Below, piece after piece: positions 51,639 through 61,119 of a stretch of 64,000 nucleotides of DNA. The stretch is taken from positions 2,232,001 to 2,296,000 of the forward strand of contig NZ_JACHDP010000001.1 in assembly GCF_014201145.1 (NCBI RefSeq), written 5' to 3'. Within the stretch, counting starts at the first letter, position 1. Each line of letters begins with the position of its first letter. The notes under the pieces were generated by a model. The model was not told the DNA's origin. It searched no databases and saw only the letters and a list, made by a program, of their open reading frames with translations. The translations under genes were made by a program, and so were the position numbers. Origin of the DNA: Micromonospora parathelypteridis (lineage in GTDB: Bacteria; Actinomycetota; Actinomycetes; Mycobacteriales; Micromonosporaceae).

Positions 51639-52526
51639 GTGGTGCTGGAGCGGTACGAGGTCGAGACGTTCCTGACGCTCGCCGAGGAGCTGCATTTCGG
51701 CCGGACCGCCGAGCGGCTGACCGTCAGCACCGGCCGGGTCAGCCACGTCGTCAAGAAGCTGGAGCGCCGGATCGGCGCACCACTGTTTGCCCGGACCAGT
51801 CGGGTCGTCCAGCTCACTCCGATCGGCCGGCAACTCGCCGACGACCTGGCTCCACTCGTCGCCGGGATGGACGAGGCAGTCCGCCGCGCGGTCGACACCG
51901 GCCGAGGCGTCACCGGGACGCTACGGGTGGCGTTCCTCGGCGAGTGGACCGCGCCGGTGCTGCTCCGCGCAGTCGCCCTGTTCACCGAACGACACCCCGA
52001 CTGCCGGGTGGACGTGCACGAGGCGCAGCTGTCCAACACCCGTTCCGGGCTGGTCGACGGCTCCACGGACGTGTTGATCGCCTCGTACCCCTTCGACGGG
52101 ATGGCCACCGGCCCGGCGCTGCTCTCCGAGGACCGGGCACTGGCGGTGCCGGCGAATCACCCGCTCGCCCGGGAACGGTCCGTGTCACTGGAGGTGCTCG
52201 CCGACCACCCGGTGGTGCAGTACCCGACAGCGACCTCGCTGGAATTCAAGCGGGACCGCACCCCGGACCGCACCCCGTCCGGCCGGCCGGTGCCGAAGGG
52301 TCCCTCCGGGAACACCTTCTCCGAGATGCTGTCGCTGGTCGCGCTGGGTCGGGGCGTACTGCCGGTGGGCGACAACACGCGGCGCTACTACCCACGCCCC
52401 GACGTGGCCTACGTGCCCATCCACGACGCGCCACCGATCGAACGTGGGCCGGTCTGGCTGCCCAGCAACACCACCACCCGGGTACGCGAGTTCGTCCGCG
52501 CCGCAGCCGACGCGAACGCCCGATGA
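51639..52526 (+). CDS. LysR-family transcriptional regulator
   Basis: A 295-residue LysR regulator with HTH ERYEVETFLTLAEELHFGRTAERL and VSHVVKKLERRIGAPLF and a complete effector domain. The start is one of two adjacent GTG codons (51639/51642) after GGAGG. Its stop overlaps the next start (ATGA), so it is cotranscribed with a methyltransferase, and it lies opposite the DUF1801/VOC pair. Confidence 0.9.
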   Translation: MVLERYEVETFLTLAEELHFGRTAERLTVSTGRVSHVVKKLERRIGAPLFARTSRVVQLTPIGRQLADDLAPLVAGMDEAVRRAVDTGRGVTGTLRVAFLGEWTAPVLLRAVALFTERHPDCRVDVHEAQLSNTRSGLVDGSTDVLIASYPFDGMATGPALLSEDRALAVPANHPLARERSVSLEVLADHPVVQYPTATSLEFKRDRTPDRTPSGRPVPKGPSGNTFSEMLSLVALGRGVLPVGDNTRRYYPRPDVAYVPIHDAPPIERGPVWLPSNTTTRVREFVRAAADANAR

Positions 52527-53278
52527 GGCACGGGGAGTTCCGCCACCACCGGCTGGTCCAGGTCTACGACGCCGAGTGCCCGTGGGGGCCCGACGACGAC
52601 TTCTTCCAGGCGGTGGTCGACGAGACCCCGGCCGCCCGGGTCCTCGACCTGGGCTGTGGCACCGGCCGGCTGACCGTCGCCCTCGCCGCCGCCGGCCACA
52701 CCGTCACCGGCGTCGACCCCGCCGGCGCGTCCCTGGCCGCCGCCCGCGCCCGGCCGGGCGGTGAGCGGGTGACCTGGATCGAGGGCACCTCGGCGCTGCT
52801 GCCGAGCCAGGCGTTCGACGTGGCGATCCTGACCAGCCACGTAGCGCAATTCTTCGTCGACGCCGCGGAGTGGGCGCGTACCCTCGGCGACCTGCGGCGG
52901 GCGCTCGTGCCCGGCGGCCGGCTGGCGTTCGACGCCCGCGACCCGGCGGACCGCCGCTGGGAACGGTGGAACCCGGTGGATTCGCACCGGCGGATCGCGC
53001 TGCCGGACGGCGGCGAGGTCCGCGCGTGGACCAAAGTCACCGGGGTACGCGACGGAGTGGTCGACTTCACCCACCACTACCACTTCGCCGATGGTGCGGA
53101 GTTGCTCAGCTCGGCGGCCCTCCGCTTCCGCACGGAGGCCGAGCTGCGCAACTCCCTGGCCACGGCGGGCTTCACTGTGGACCGCGTCCACGGCGGCTGG
53201 CGGGGCGAGCCGGTGGGCCAGGGCGACGGTGAGTTCGTGGTGATCGCCCGCGCCGGCACGCTGGCACCGGTTTTCTAG
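52523..53278 (+). CDS. Class I SAM-dependent methyltransferase
   Basis: A 251-residue methyltransferase. SAM-binding motif I VLDLGCGTGRLTVALAA (~41-57), VDPAGASLAAAR (~65), and the later VPGGRLAFDARDP (~131) are visible. Substrate unknown; possible small-molecule methylase. ATG overlaps the LysR stop by ATGA. Two other methyltransferase genes lie within 5 kb. Confidence 0.88.
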   Translation: MRHGEFRHHRLVQVYDAECPWGPDDDFFQAVVDETPAARVLDLGCGTGRLTVALAAAGHTVTGVDPAGASLAAARARPGGERVTWIEGTSALLPSQAFDVAILTSHVAQFFVDAAEWARTLGDLRRALVPGGRLAFDARDPADRRWERWNPVDSHRRIALPDGGEVRAWTKVTGVRDGVVDFTHHYHFADGAELLSSAALRFRTEAELRNSLATAGFTVDRVHGGWRGEPVGQGDGEFVVIARAGTLAPVF

Positions 53279-53281
53279 CCT
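53276..53281 (+). promoter_or_regulatory. -10 element TAGCCT for leaderless PH-domain gene
   Basis: TAGCCT begins on the stop codon of the methyltransferase and leaves 7 nt to the ATG at 53289. Confidence 0.45.
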
Positions 53282-53288
53282 TGGACAC

Positions 53289-53651
53289 ATGGCGAACATC
53301 GCGTATGACCGCAAAGAGCAGGTCCAGCAGATCGAGAGTGGCCTCCTCGACGGTGAGCAGATCATCGCCGTCTACGACGCCGTCGGCACCGGCACCGGGT
53401 TCATCGGGCTGACCGACCGACGCGTGATCATCCAGGACCGCTCCTTCATCGGGAAGCGGTTCGCGATCACCAGCATCCCGTACTCGAAGATCACCAGCGT
53501 GAGCGTGGTCAGCAACAAGTCGTGGGGCGGTTCGTTCTTCTCCACCGGGGCGATCGCCATCCACGTCGGGACGCACACCTACGAGGTGGAGTTCCGTGGC
53601 GCGCAGAAGAGCCACCACGTACACAACGTGATCCTGCACCACATCTCCTGA
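53289..53651 (+). CDS. Bacterial PH-domain protein
   Basis: A 120-residue single PH-like domain: GEQIIAVYDAVGTGTGFIGLTDRRVIIQD, then KITSVSVVSNKSWGGSFFSTGAIAIHVGTHTYEVEFRG and a C-terminal helix. Bacterial PH proteins of this kind form oligomers and bind membranes or partner proteins; role here unknown. Leaderless start; hairpin terminator follows at 53662. Confidence 0.85.
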   Translation: MANIAYDRKEQVQQIESGLLDGEQIIAVYDAVGTGTGFIGLTDRRVIIQDRSFIGKRFAITSIPYSKITSVSVVSNKSWGGSFFSTGAIAIHVGTHTYEVEFRGAQKSHHVHNVILHHIS

Positions 53652-53661
53652 CCGCACGTCC

Positions 53662-53706
53662 CGTCGTGGGCCCGGCCGGCGTAATTGCCTTGCCGGGCCC
53701 ACGACG
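53662..53706. terminator. 15-bp terminator hairpin
   Basis: Perfect stem 53662-53676 with 53692-53706, 15-nt loop, 11 nt after the PH-domain stop. Confidence 0.8.
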
Positions 53707-53751
53707 TCTCTGGTGTCCTCGGTCCACAGCCGCGCGAAGGGAGCAGCCACC

Positions 53752-53850
53752 ATGCCTGACACGACGAGGTCCCCCGAACCCACCGTCATCCGACCTGAGG
53801 AATCGAGACTTCGTGAGCAGGACCGTTCCCCCGGCGCTGGGCGCCGCTGA
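53752..53850 (+). CDS. Possible 32-residue small ORF
   Basis: Encodes MPDTTRSPEPTVIRPEES and onwards to a TGA at 53848, with GAAGGGAG 9-10 nt before the ATG. It is very charged and has no hydrophobic stretch. It could be a leader peptide for the methyltransferase that starts 21 nt later, a genuine small protein, or the 5' remnant of a lost gene. Only the ribosome site supports it. Confidence 0.3.
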   Translation: MPDTTRSPEPTVIRPEESRLREQDRSPGAGRR

Positions 53851-53871
53851 CCCCAACCCCGGAGGCCGCTG

Positions 53872-54606
53872 ATGTCGGTCTTCGACGATCCCGGCCTCTT
53901 CGGCCGGCTCTGGGCCGCCGGATACGACGATGGCGGCACCAACCCCGACCCGACACCCGCCGTGGACTTCCTGGCCGACCTGGCCGACGGCGGCCCGGTT
54001 CTCGAACTGGCGATCGGCACCGGCCGGGTCGCGCTGCCGCTGGCCGAACGCGGCCTCGCCGTGCACGGCGTCGAGGCGTCCGAGGAGATGCTCGCGCAAC
54101 TGCGGGCGAAGCCCGGCGGCGACCGGATCCCGGTGGTCGTCGCCGACATGGCGGACGTACCGGTGGTCGGTGAGTTCCGACTCGCGTACCTGGTCTTCAA
54201 CACCCTGTTCAACCTGGTGGACGCCGAGCGGCAGGCGGACTGCTTCCGCAACGTCGCCCGGGTGCTGTCGCCCGGCGGCGCATTCGTCATCGAGACGTTC
54301 GTGCCCGACCCGCGCAGCTTCGATTCGGACGAGCAGGTGCAGGTGCGTGCGGTCACCGAGGACTCCGCGACGATTCGGCTGCACCGGTACGACCGGCCGG
54401 CGCAGCGGTTCATCCGGCAGACCATCACGTTCGACGCGGACGGTGTGCACCTGAAGCCGTTCGCCATGCGCTATGCCTGGCCCCACCAGATCGACGAGAT
54501 GGCGCAGCAGGCAGGGCTCCGGCTCACCGAGCGGTACGCCGACTGGCACCGGCGACCGTTCACCGCCGACAGCCCGTCGCACATCTCCGTCTACCGGGCG
54601 GAGTAG
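53872..54606 (+). CDS. Class I SAM-dependent methyltransferase
   Basis: A 244-residue methyltransferase: VLELAIGTGRVALPLAERG (motif I, ~43-61), HGVEASEEML (~64), VFNTLFNL and SPGGAFVIETFVPDP (~135). The pattern fits small methyltransferases near antibiotic or sugar genes; substrate not assignable. ATG has GGAGG 6 nt upstream; a stem-loop at 54617-54661 follows. Confidence 0.88.
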   Translation: MSVFDDPGLFGRLWAAGYDDGGTNPDPTPAVDFLADLADGGPVLELAIGTGRVALPLAERGLAVHGVEASEEMLAQLRAKPGGDRIPVVVADMADVPVVGEFRLAYLVFNTLFNLVDAERQADCFRNVARVLSPGGAFVIETFVPDPRSFDSDEQVQVRAVTEDSATIRLHRYDRPAQRFIRQTITFDADGVHLKPFAMRYAWPHQIDEMAQQAGLRLTERYADWHRRPFTADSPSHISVYRAE

Positions 54607-54616
54607 CGGCGGTCGG

Positions 54617-54661
54617 TCGACCCCGGCTCCCGACGACCAGTCACGAGGGGGCCGGGGTCGA
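54617..54661. terminator. 11-bp hairpin after methyltransferase
   Basis: Stem 54617-54627 with 54651-54661, 23-nt loop, 11 nt after the stop. The following 54662-54790 holds no gene I can support. Confidence 0.55.
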
Positions 54662-54790
54662 TCCCCGTTGGCGGAAGCGAGATCGAACAAGCCGACCTGG
54701 TCGTCCCTGGCGCTGTCGCTCACCCTGGGCGGATTCTGCTGTTGGCAGTCATTGTTGATCCGCAGGGCCCTCGACGGGTCAGCTGGCATC

Positions 54791-56404
54791 ATGCCGTCCC
54801 GCTTCCCGCGCTCCTCGCCGTACTGGCCGGTGGTCAGTCACCCACAGCTCCGGCGCGTCCTGCCCGGGCTTGCCGTGTCCGCACTCGGCGACGGCATGGC
54901 GGTGGTCGCGGTCACCTGGCTCGCCATCCAACTCGCGCCGTCGGGCCAGCGCGGCACCTGGATCGCGCTGGCCATGGCGGCGTACACACTGCCCAGCGCG
55001 GCCGGGACCGTCATCTTCGGCCGGCTGCTGCGGGGGCGCAGCGGCGCCCAACTCGCCGGATGGGACGCGATCCTGCGGGCCTCGGCGCTCGCGGCGATCC
55101 CTCTCGCGCACCTCACCGGTGTGCTCACCGTCTGGCTGTACGTCGTCCTGCTCGCCGCCTCGGCGTTACTGCACTCGTGGGGTACCGCTGGGCGCTTCAC
55201 CCTGATCGCCGAGCTGCTGCCGCCGCAGCACCACCTGCCGGCGAACGCGCTGCTCACCACCGTCGCCGCATTCGCCACCATCGTCGGCCCGCCGCTGGCG
55301 GGCATCATGATCGGCTGGGTGAGCCCAGTGTGGGTCATCGCTGTCGACGCCGTCACCTTCGCCGCGCTGGCCCTCACGTACCGTTTCGCCCTGCCTGTCA
55401 GCGGCGGCGTCCACCGGTCCGAGCGCGGCGCCTCGCGGACGGCCGGTTTCGCGGTCATCCGCCACGACCACACCCTGCTGGGCCTGCTGGTGTTGAGCCT
55501 CGGGTTCTTCTTCCTCTTCGGACCGGTGTACGTGGCCATGCCGATCCACATCACCGACGACCTGCACGCCTCCGCGACGCTGCTCGGCATCTACCACACC
55601 GCCTTCGGCGTCGGCGGCCTCGTCGGAGGCGTGATCGCCGGTCATCTCCGCAACTGGCCGATGCGGGCCACCACCATCGGCATCGTCATCGGGTTCGGGG
55701 CTGCCATGCTGCCCCTCGGCCTGGGCGCACCGGTCAGCCTTTCGCTGCCGGCCTTCGCGCTCGCCGGCGTGATCTGGGCGCCGTACCGGTCCACCTCGAT
55801 GGCGCTCTTCCAGCGCAGCACGTCGACGGCGCAGCTACCCGCGGTACTCGCGGCGAACGGCGCCATCCTCGTGCTGGCGGTGCCGTTGGGCACCATGCTG
55901 GGAGGGCCCCTGGTGGGTGCCATCGGCGCCCGCCCGACGATGCTGCTCTGCGCCGTGGCGATCGTGACGCTCGGCGTGATCGCCGGGGGATTCGCGATCT
56001 CGTCGTACCCGGGGCGCACAATGCCGCGTATGTCTGAGCCCTCTCCGCACCGGCACCACGCCATCGACTACGTCGAGCTCACGGTGACCGACCTCGTCGA
56101 GGCCAAGCGCTTCTACGCCGACGCGTTCGGCTGGCAGTTCAACGACTACGGGCCGGGGTACGCCGGCATCCGGAGCCCGCACGGCGACGCCGCACCCGAG
56201 GTGGGCGGCCTCCGTCTGGACCAGGACGTCCGGGCCGGCGGCCCACTGATCCTGCTCTACTCGAGCGACCTGGACGGGTCCGTGCAGGCCGTGAAGGACG
56301 CTGGCGGCCAGGTGGTGAAGGGGCCGTACGAGTTCCCCGGCGGCCGCCGGTTCCACTTCACCGACACCAGCGGCAACGAGTTGGGCGTCTGGGCCGAGCA
56401 GTAG
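54791..56404 (+). CDS. MFS transporter fused in-frame to a VOC-domain protein
   Basis: A 537-residue open frame. Residues ~17-410 are a major-facilitator-type transporter with ten to twelve hydrophobic segments and small-residue motifs (VSALGDGMAVVAVTWLA, PPLAGIMIGW). Without any stop, residues ~414-537 continue into a complete VOC domain (IDYVELTVTDLVEAKRFYADAFGW...GRRFHFTDTSGNELGVW). Either a real fusion, or the MFS stop has been lost so two genes are merged. The VOC part also has its own ATG at 56030 with CACAAT 7 nt upstream. The MFS start (ATG 54791) is uncertain; a GTG near 54829 is an alternative. Confidence 0.85.
   Translation: MPSRFPRSSPYWPVVSHPQLRRVLPGLAVSALGDGMAVVAVTWLAIQLAPSGQRGTWIALAMAAYTLPSAAGTVIFGRLLRGRSGAQLAGWDAILRASALAAIPLAHLTGVLTVWLYVVLLAASALLHSWGTAGRFTLIAELLPPQHHLPANALLTTVAAFATIVGPPLAGIMIGWVSPVWVIAVDAVTFAALALTYRFALPVSGGVHRSERGASRTAGFAVIRHDHTLLGLLVLSLGFFFLFGPVYVAMPIHITDDLHASATLLGIYHTAFGVGGLVGGVIAGHLRNWPMRATTIGIVIGFGAAMLPLGLGAPVSLSLPAFALAGVIWAPYRSTSMALFQRSTSTAQLPAVLAANGAILVLAVPLGTMLGGPLVGAIGARPTMLLCAVAIVTLGVIAGGFAISSYPGRTMPRMSEPSPHRHHAIDYVELTVTDLVEAKRFYADAFGWQFNDYGPGYAGIRSPHGDAAPEVGGLRLDQDVRAGGPLILLYSSDLDGSVQAVKDAGGQVVKGPYEFPGGRRFHFTDTSGNELGVWAEQ
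56017..56022 (+). promoter_or_regulatory. Possible -10 CACAAT for separate leaderless VOC transcript
   Basis: CACAAT is 7 nt before the in-frame ATG at 56030 (product 124 residues), inside the MFS-VOC frame. Confidence 0.35.
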
Positions 56405-56445
56405 CGCGCCTCAACGCCGTCCGGGCGGCTGGCGCCCGTTTCTTC

Positions 56446-56528
56446 GTCAAGATCATGCTCGATCATGGATGTAGTGGTGTTCCACCTCCGGCGAGGCCAC
56501 TACATCCAGGATCGAGCGCGATCTTGAC
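56446..56528. repeat. Dispersed hairpin repeat, family C copy 2
   Basis: 32-nt arms 56446-56477 and 56497-56528 pair at 29 positions; the outer GCGCCCGT/ACGGGCGC extends the stem after a bulge. Right arm nearly equals copy 1 (32943-32973). Confidence 0.85.
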
Positions 56529-56542
56529 GGGCGCTGACTGGT

Positions 56543-56923
56543 CTACCGGAGGTCCTCGCCACTTATGACGAGGCAGCCGAACATGTCGTTGAGGACAGCT
56601 CGCTGGTGGTCGGTCAAGGGGTTCGCGAAGATCGCGACGCCGACTCCGCACGCCCGGCACGCATCGGCGACCTCGCGGGCCTTGCCGGGGCTGAGCAACG
56701 TCCGTCGCGAGAAGGGCGTGGCCATCTTGTCCACACCGCCGGACGAGACACCCCGCCGCTGAACGTGTCGGCTCACGACGTGGCCGCCGCGGGCTTCCAC
56801 GGAGGCGGCCAGAAGATCGAGCTTCCTGCCAAATTCCTTGTCCTTGGCCGAAAACAGGCCCACCAGCGCCACGTCGACGCCTGCCAGCACTGCGTTCAAG
56901 GTCCCGGTCCGGTAATGGGTCAC
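56543..56923 (-). CDS. Stand-alone HflX N-terminal-domain-like protein
   Basis: A 126-residue protein that resembles the N-terminal domain of the ribosome-associated GTPase HflX: ALVGLFSAKDKEFGRKLDLLAASVEARGG then VQRRG, a GKAREVADACRACG segment (GSGKxxEL-like) and FANPLTDHQRAVLNDMFGC (DxxLTxxQ-like). The linker and entire GTPase domain are absent and the protein ends at SGEDLR, where HflX would continue with DRT and the P-loop. GTG 56923 overlaps the methyltransferase stop (GTGA), so the two are made together. It could bind ribosomes or be a truncated HflX paralogue (inference). Confidence 0.7.
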   Translation of the reverse strand: MTHYRTGTLNAVLAGVDVALVGLFSAKDKEFGRKLDLLAASVEARGGHVVSRHVQRRGVSSGGVDKMATPFSRRTLLSPGKAREVADACRACGVGVAIFANPLTDHQRAVLNDMFGCLVISGEDLR

Positions 56924-57693
56924 AGCCGCCGAACGCGCAGCACGCCGGTCAGCATCGGCAGCGTGAATTCGCCGTGGGCGGTTTCGCTTCTGTTCCCCAG
57001 GAACGCGCGGATTTCGCCGAGGGCGGCCTCCCGGTCCGAATCTGCCATGACCAGCATCCCCGCCCGCGTCGCGAGTGTCGCGACGAGGGAGTCAGCGGTA
57101 CGACGCTGCCCGTGCGGGAACTCGGCCTGCTCCCGCGCACCGAACCGGGCGACCAGGCCACTGCCGGGAACGAGCAGGTCCGCCGTCGCCGCGCGCCAAC
57201 TGCCCAGCGTGTCACGGGGGCCGATGGCCGCGCTCCCGCTGACCCGTTCGAGCCCGGCGACCCAGTCGATCCGGTCGTCCATGATGTTCCACAGGCCCGC
57301 CAGAGTGCCTCCGGGTGCGAGGACTCGGGCGATTTCCGGCCCCGCGACCGCCATGTCGAACCAGTGCAGCGCGTTACCGGCCAGCACGGCGTCGACGGAA
57401 GCGTCCGGCAACGGGATCGCCTCGGCGCTGCCCGGCAGGGCACGGACGGCCGGCAACGTCCGGCGTAGCTCGGTGAGCATCGCCGGGTCGGGTTCGACCG
57501 CGACAACATCCGCACCCAGTGTGACCAGCGTGGCGGACAGCTTGCCGGTGCCGGCGCCGAGATCGAGAATTCGCGAGCCAGGTGCGAGCTCAAGCGCCCA
57601 GCGCACCGCGGCCTCCGCGTAATCCGGGCGGTGCTCGGCGTACGCGGTTGCCGCCGCACCGAACGACGAACTGAGCAGCACCCGTTCATCCAC
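56920..57693 (-). CDS. Class I SAM-dependent methyltransferase
   Basis: A 257-residue methyltransferase: SSSFGAAATAYAEHRPDYAEAA at the start, motif I ILDLGAGTGKLSATL (~43-57), VEPDPAML, and NALHWFD (~107). This wording fits the UbiE/trans-aconitate-methyltransferase-like group; substrate unknown. GTG 57693 follows TAGGGT by 6 nt (leaderless). Coupled to the HflX-N-like gene by GTGA. Confidence 0.88.
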   Translation of the reverse strand: MDERVLLSSSFGAAATAYAEHRPDYAEAAVRWALELAPGSRILDLGAGTGKLSATLVTLGADVVAVEPDPAMLTELRRTLPAVRALPGSAEAIPLPDASVDAVLAGNALHWFDMAVAGPEIARVLAPGGTLAGLWNIMDDRIDWVAGLERVSGSAAIGPRDTLGSWRAATADLLVPGSGLVARFGAREQAEFPHGQRRTADSLVATLATRAGMLVMADSDREAALGEIRAFLGNRSETAHGEFTLPMLTGVLRVRRL

Positions 57694-57699
57694 GCGGTC

Positions 57700-57705
57700 A
57701 CCCTA
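57700..57705 (-). promoter_or_regulatory. -10 element TAGGGT for leaderless methyltransferase/HflX-N operon
   Basis: TAGGGT on the minus strand, 6 nt before GTG 57693. Confidence 0.5.
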
Positions 57706-57820
57706 CCGTCGCACCGGTCCCAATTGGGGGCGGTCAATCCGGCGGAGACTCTCCGTGCGTCCCACCTCGCTGAAGTCCGGCCGGCGGGGCCACCCGTTCG
57801 GCTGCGGCGACCGAGCAGGA

Positions 57821-58906
<1,086 letters not shown>

Positions 58907-58914
58907 GACCAGCC

Positions 58915-58920
58915 AGCTTA
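58915..58920 (-). promoter_or_regulatory. -10-like TAAGCT for leaderless ychF
   Basis: TAAGCT on the minus strand, 8 nt before GTG 58906. Confidence 0.4.
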
Positions 58921-59048
58921 CGCGGGTGCCGACGGGGCCGGCCCACGCGGCTCCGATTCGACGGGCCGGGCGATCGATCGTCGCTGCCGCCGTGCCCCGG
59001 CAGGCATTGCTACCCTTCCCGATTCGATGTCTCGCTCTTGGAGGTGGG

Positions 59049-59618
59049 ATGACCTCGACCTTGCCCGAGCTGTATATCGCCGTCGATGTCGAGGCGGACG
59101 GGCCGATTCCCGGGCCGTACAGCATGATCTCGCTGGGTATGGCCGTGACCGGCCAGCCGGACCTGACCTTCTACACGGAGCTGCGTCCCATCTCCGACGA
59201 GTTCGTGCCGGCGGCGCTGGCCGTCTCCGGCCTGGACCGGGACCGCCTGCTGCGGGAGGCGCCCACCGCGCAGGAGGCGATGTCAGCCGCGGCGGCCTGG
59301 GTCGACGGGCTGCGCCGGATCGGCCGCCCGGTCTTCCTCGCCGCACCCGCCGTTTGGGACGGGATGTTCGTGCACTGGTACTTCGTCCGCTTCGTCGGCC
59401 ACAGCCCGTTCGGTGCCACCGGCTCTGGTGTCGATCTCCGCAGCTACTGGATGGGGCTGACCGGCAGCGAGTGGGTCCAGACCCACAAGAGCAAGATCAA
59501 GAACGAGCTGGGCCTGCACGACGTGCCGCACACGCACCACGCCGGGGAGGACGCGGCCGAGCTGGCGCAGGTCTTCGACGCGGTGCTCCGCCGCCGCCAG
59601 GCTGCCGAGCAGGCGTGA
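59049..59618 (+). CDS. DEDDh-type 3'-5' exonuclease
   Basis: A 189-residue protein with ExoI/DnaQ-like site: IAVDVEADGPIPGPYSMISLGM (DxE), VWDGMFVHWYF at mid-protein and HHAGEDAAELAQVF (His-x5-Asp). Polynucleotidyl 3'-exonuclease, possibly proofreading or RNA/DNA turnover. ATG 59049 has TTGGAGG 6 nt upstream; an earlier frame to 58836 has no conserved residues. Confidence 0.88.
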   Translation: MTSTLPELYIAVDVEADGPIPGPYSMISLGMAVTGQPDLTFYTELRPISDEFVPAALAVSGLDRDRLLREAPTAQEAMSAAAAWVDGLRRIGRPVFLAAPAVWDGMFVHWYFVRFVGHSPFGATGSGVDLRSYWMGLTGSEWVQTHKSKIKNELGLHDVPHTHHAGEDAAELAQVFDAVLRRRQAAEQA

Positions 59619-59642
59619 CGATCGGCGGGGTCGCGTCGACCG

Positions 59643-60377
59643 TCAACGGAGCAGGCGTGGAGCGATGACCGTCTCCTGGACGCTGCCGTCCGCGTTGCGG
59701 CTGACCTCGTACGCCGAGACGCCCTCGCGGTCCGCGATTGCCTCGACCAGCCGGGTGCCCCGGTAGACCAGGCCGACCCCGTCGTCGGTGCAGTGGCTGG
59801 CCGGCAGCGTCCCGTTGCCAACCAGTTCGTGCATGAGCGGGCGCCGCTCGGCCTCGCTGTCGTAGTGCACCCCGTTGCCGTACGGCAGCCAGGCCAAGCC
59901 CTCGGTGAAGCCGCGCAGGCGCGGACCGAAGCTGTCGGTGGCGCCGCCGACATGCCAGCAGATCGAGCCGGCGGAGACCCCGGCCAGCACCACGCCGGCC
60001 TGCCAGCACTCGCGCAGGATCTCGTCGAGCCCATGCACCCGCCAGACCGCGACCAGGTTGGCCACGCTGCCGCCACCGACCCAGAGCACGTCCTGGGCGA
60101 GCAGGTGGGCGCGGACGTCCTCGACGTTCGGCATCGGGAACAGGGCGAGGTGCGACAGCCGGAACCGGGTGTCGGCGAACGCGCCGTAGGCCGCGGTCAG
60201 CGAGGTGGGCTGGTCCCCGACGGCCTGCCCGAGGTAGCAGATCCGCGGCTGCGGACCGGCCTCGGCCAGCTCGGCCGCCAACTCGAAGACCGGGCCGGGG
60301 CGCAGGTCGGCGGGGCCGCGGTCGCCCCGGAAGAAGCCCATGCTGGTGGCGAGGATGGTCGGTTCGCTGGCAGGCAT
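59643..60377 (-). CDS. Peptidase E-like, S51 family
   Basis: A 244-residue protein: FFRGDRGPADLRPGPVFELA at the start, VLWVGGGSVANLVAVWR (~97-113), and GVSAGSICWHVG with the catalytic Ser (~134), the S51 'GxSAG' elbow. The family cleaves Asp-X dipeptides or cyanophycin-like peptides. ATG 60377 has GGAGG..; no leader oddities. Confidence 0.9.
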   Translation of the reverse strand: MPASEPTILATSMGFFRGDRGPADLRPGPVFELAAELAEAGPQPRICYLGQAVGDQPTSLTAAYGAFADTRFRLSHLALFPMPNVEDVRAHLLAQDVLWVGGGSVANLVAVWRVHGLDEILRECWQAGVVLAGVSAGSICWHVGGATDSFGPRLRGFTEGLAWLPYGNGVHYDSEAERRPLMHELVGNGTLPASHCTDDGVGLVYRGTRLVEAIADREGVSAYEVSRNADGSVQETVIAPRLLR

Positions 60378-60475
60378 TGGAGGTGTCCTTCCGTCAGGGC
60401 GGTGCGCCGTCCATCCTGCCGCAGCCGGTCACCCGCCCACGCGGCGGTCGCCGCACCGCCTGCCCTCAACGACGA

Positions 60476-60979
60476 TCAACTGGACAGGTCCGGTCGCCGC
60501 TGGCGGGGCACCTCGACCTCGGGCCATTGGCGCGGGGGCAGCTCGTCGGCCGGGGCCAGTTGCGCGGCGGCTGCGTGGGGCAGGGTGAACCGATCGGCAG
60601 CGGCCGGGCCGGCCGAGACCGACTCGCGCAGCATCCAGTGCACCTCGTCGGCCGTCCAGCCCAGCCCCGGCCGCGCGGCGATCTCGCGAACCAACCGCCG
60701 GCCGACCCGGGTGTCGTCGTCGTAGAAGCGCATGCACCAGTGGTGCGTCCACATCCCGAGCGCCCGCAGGCCCGCGTCGTCGAGTGAGCCCGCCAACCGG
60801 CCGCAGGCGGTGTCGGAGAAGGTCTGCTCCGGATCGGTCGCCCGGTCCCGTTCGATGGCGCCCACGGCGGCCGGCGCGACGGCCCGCATCCGGCGGTAGA
60901 GGGACTGCGCCACCGCGCGGGGCAGCGGCGGGAACGCGCCCTGTGTCGACGCCGCCGCCCAACCCGCCACGCTCGCCAT
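60476..60979 (-). CDS. Hypothetical protein
   Basis: A 167-residue soluble helical protein, unfamiliar to me: MASVAGWAAASTQGAFPPLPRA, then FSDTACGRLAGSLDDAGLRALGMWTHHWCMRFYDDDTR (~55-90) and DEVHWMLRES. Contains a HHWC-rich patch (~81) that could bind metal. ATG 60979 has GAAGGG 8 nt upstream. Confidence 0.7.
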   Translation of the reverse strand: MASVAGWAAASTQGAFPPLPRAVAQSLYRRMRAVAPAAVGAIERDRATDPEQTFSDTACGRLAGSLDDAGLRALGMWTHHWCMRFYDDDTRVGRRLVREIAARPGLGWTADEVHWMLRESVSAGPAAADRFTLPHAAAAQLAPADELPPRQWPEVEVPRQRRPDLSS

Positions 60980-61119
60980 TCGCCGCACCCTTCTTCAGTT
61001 GGTGGCCGGACGTTACCCGCCACGACCGACACTTCCGGGTCGAAAAACCCCGTTGGATCGTGGATAGCGACGATGACCTGGGGCGTCTGTAGGTGTGACA
61101 ACGAAACGGGAGGTGGTGG

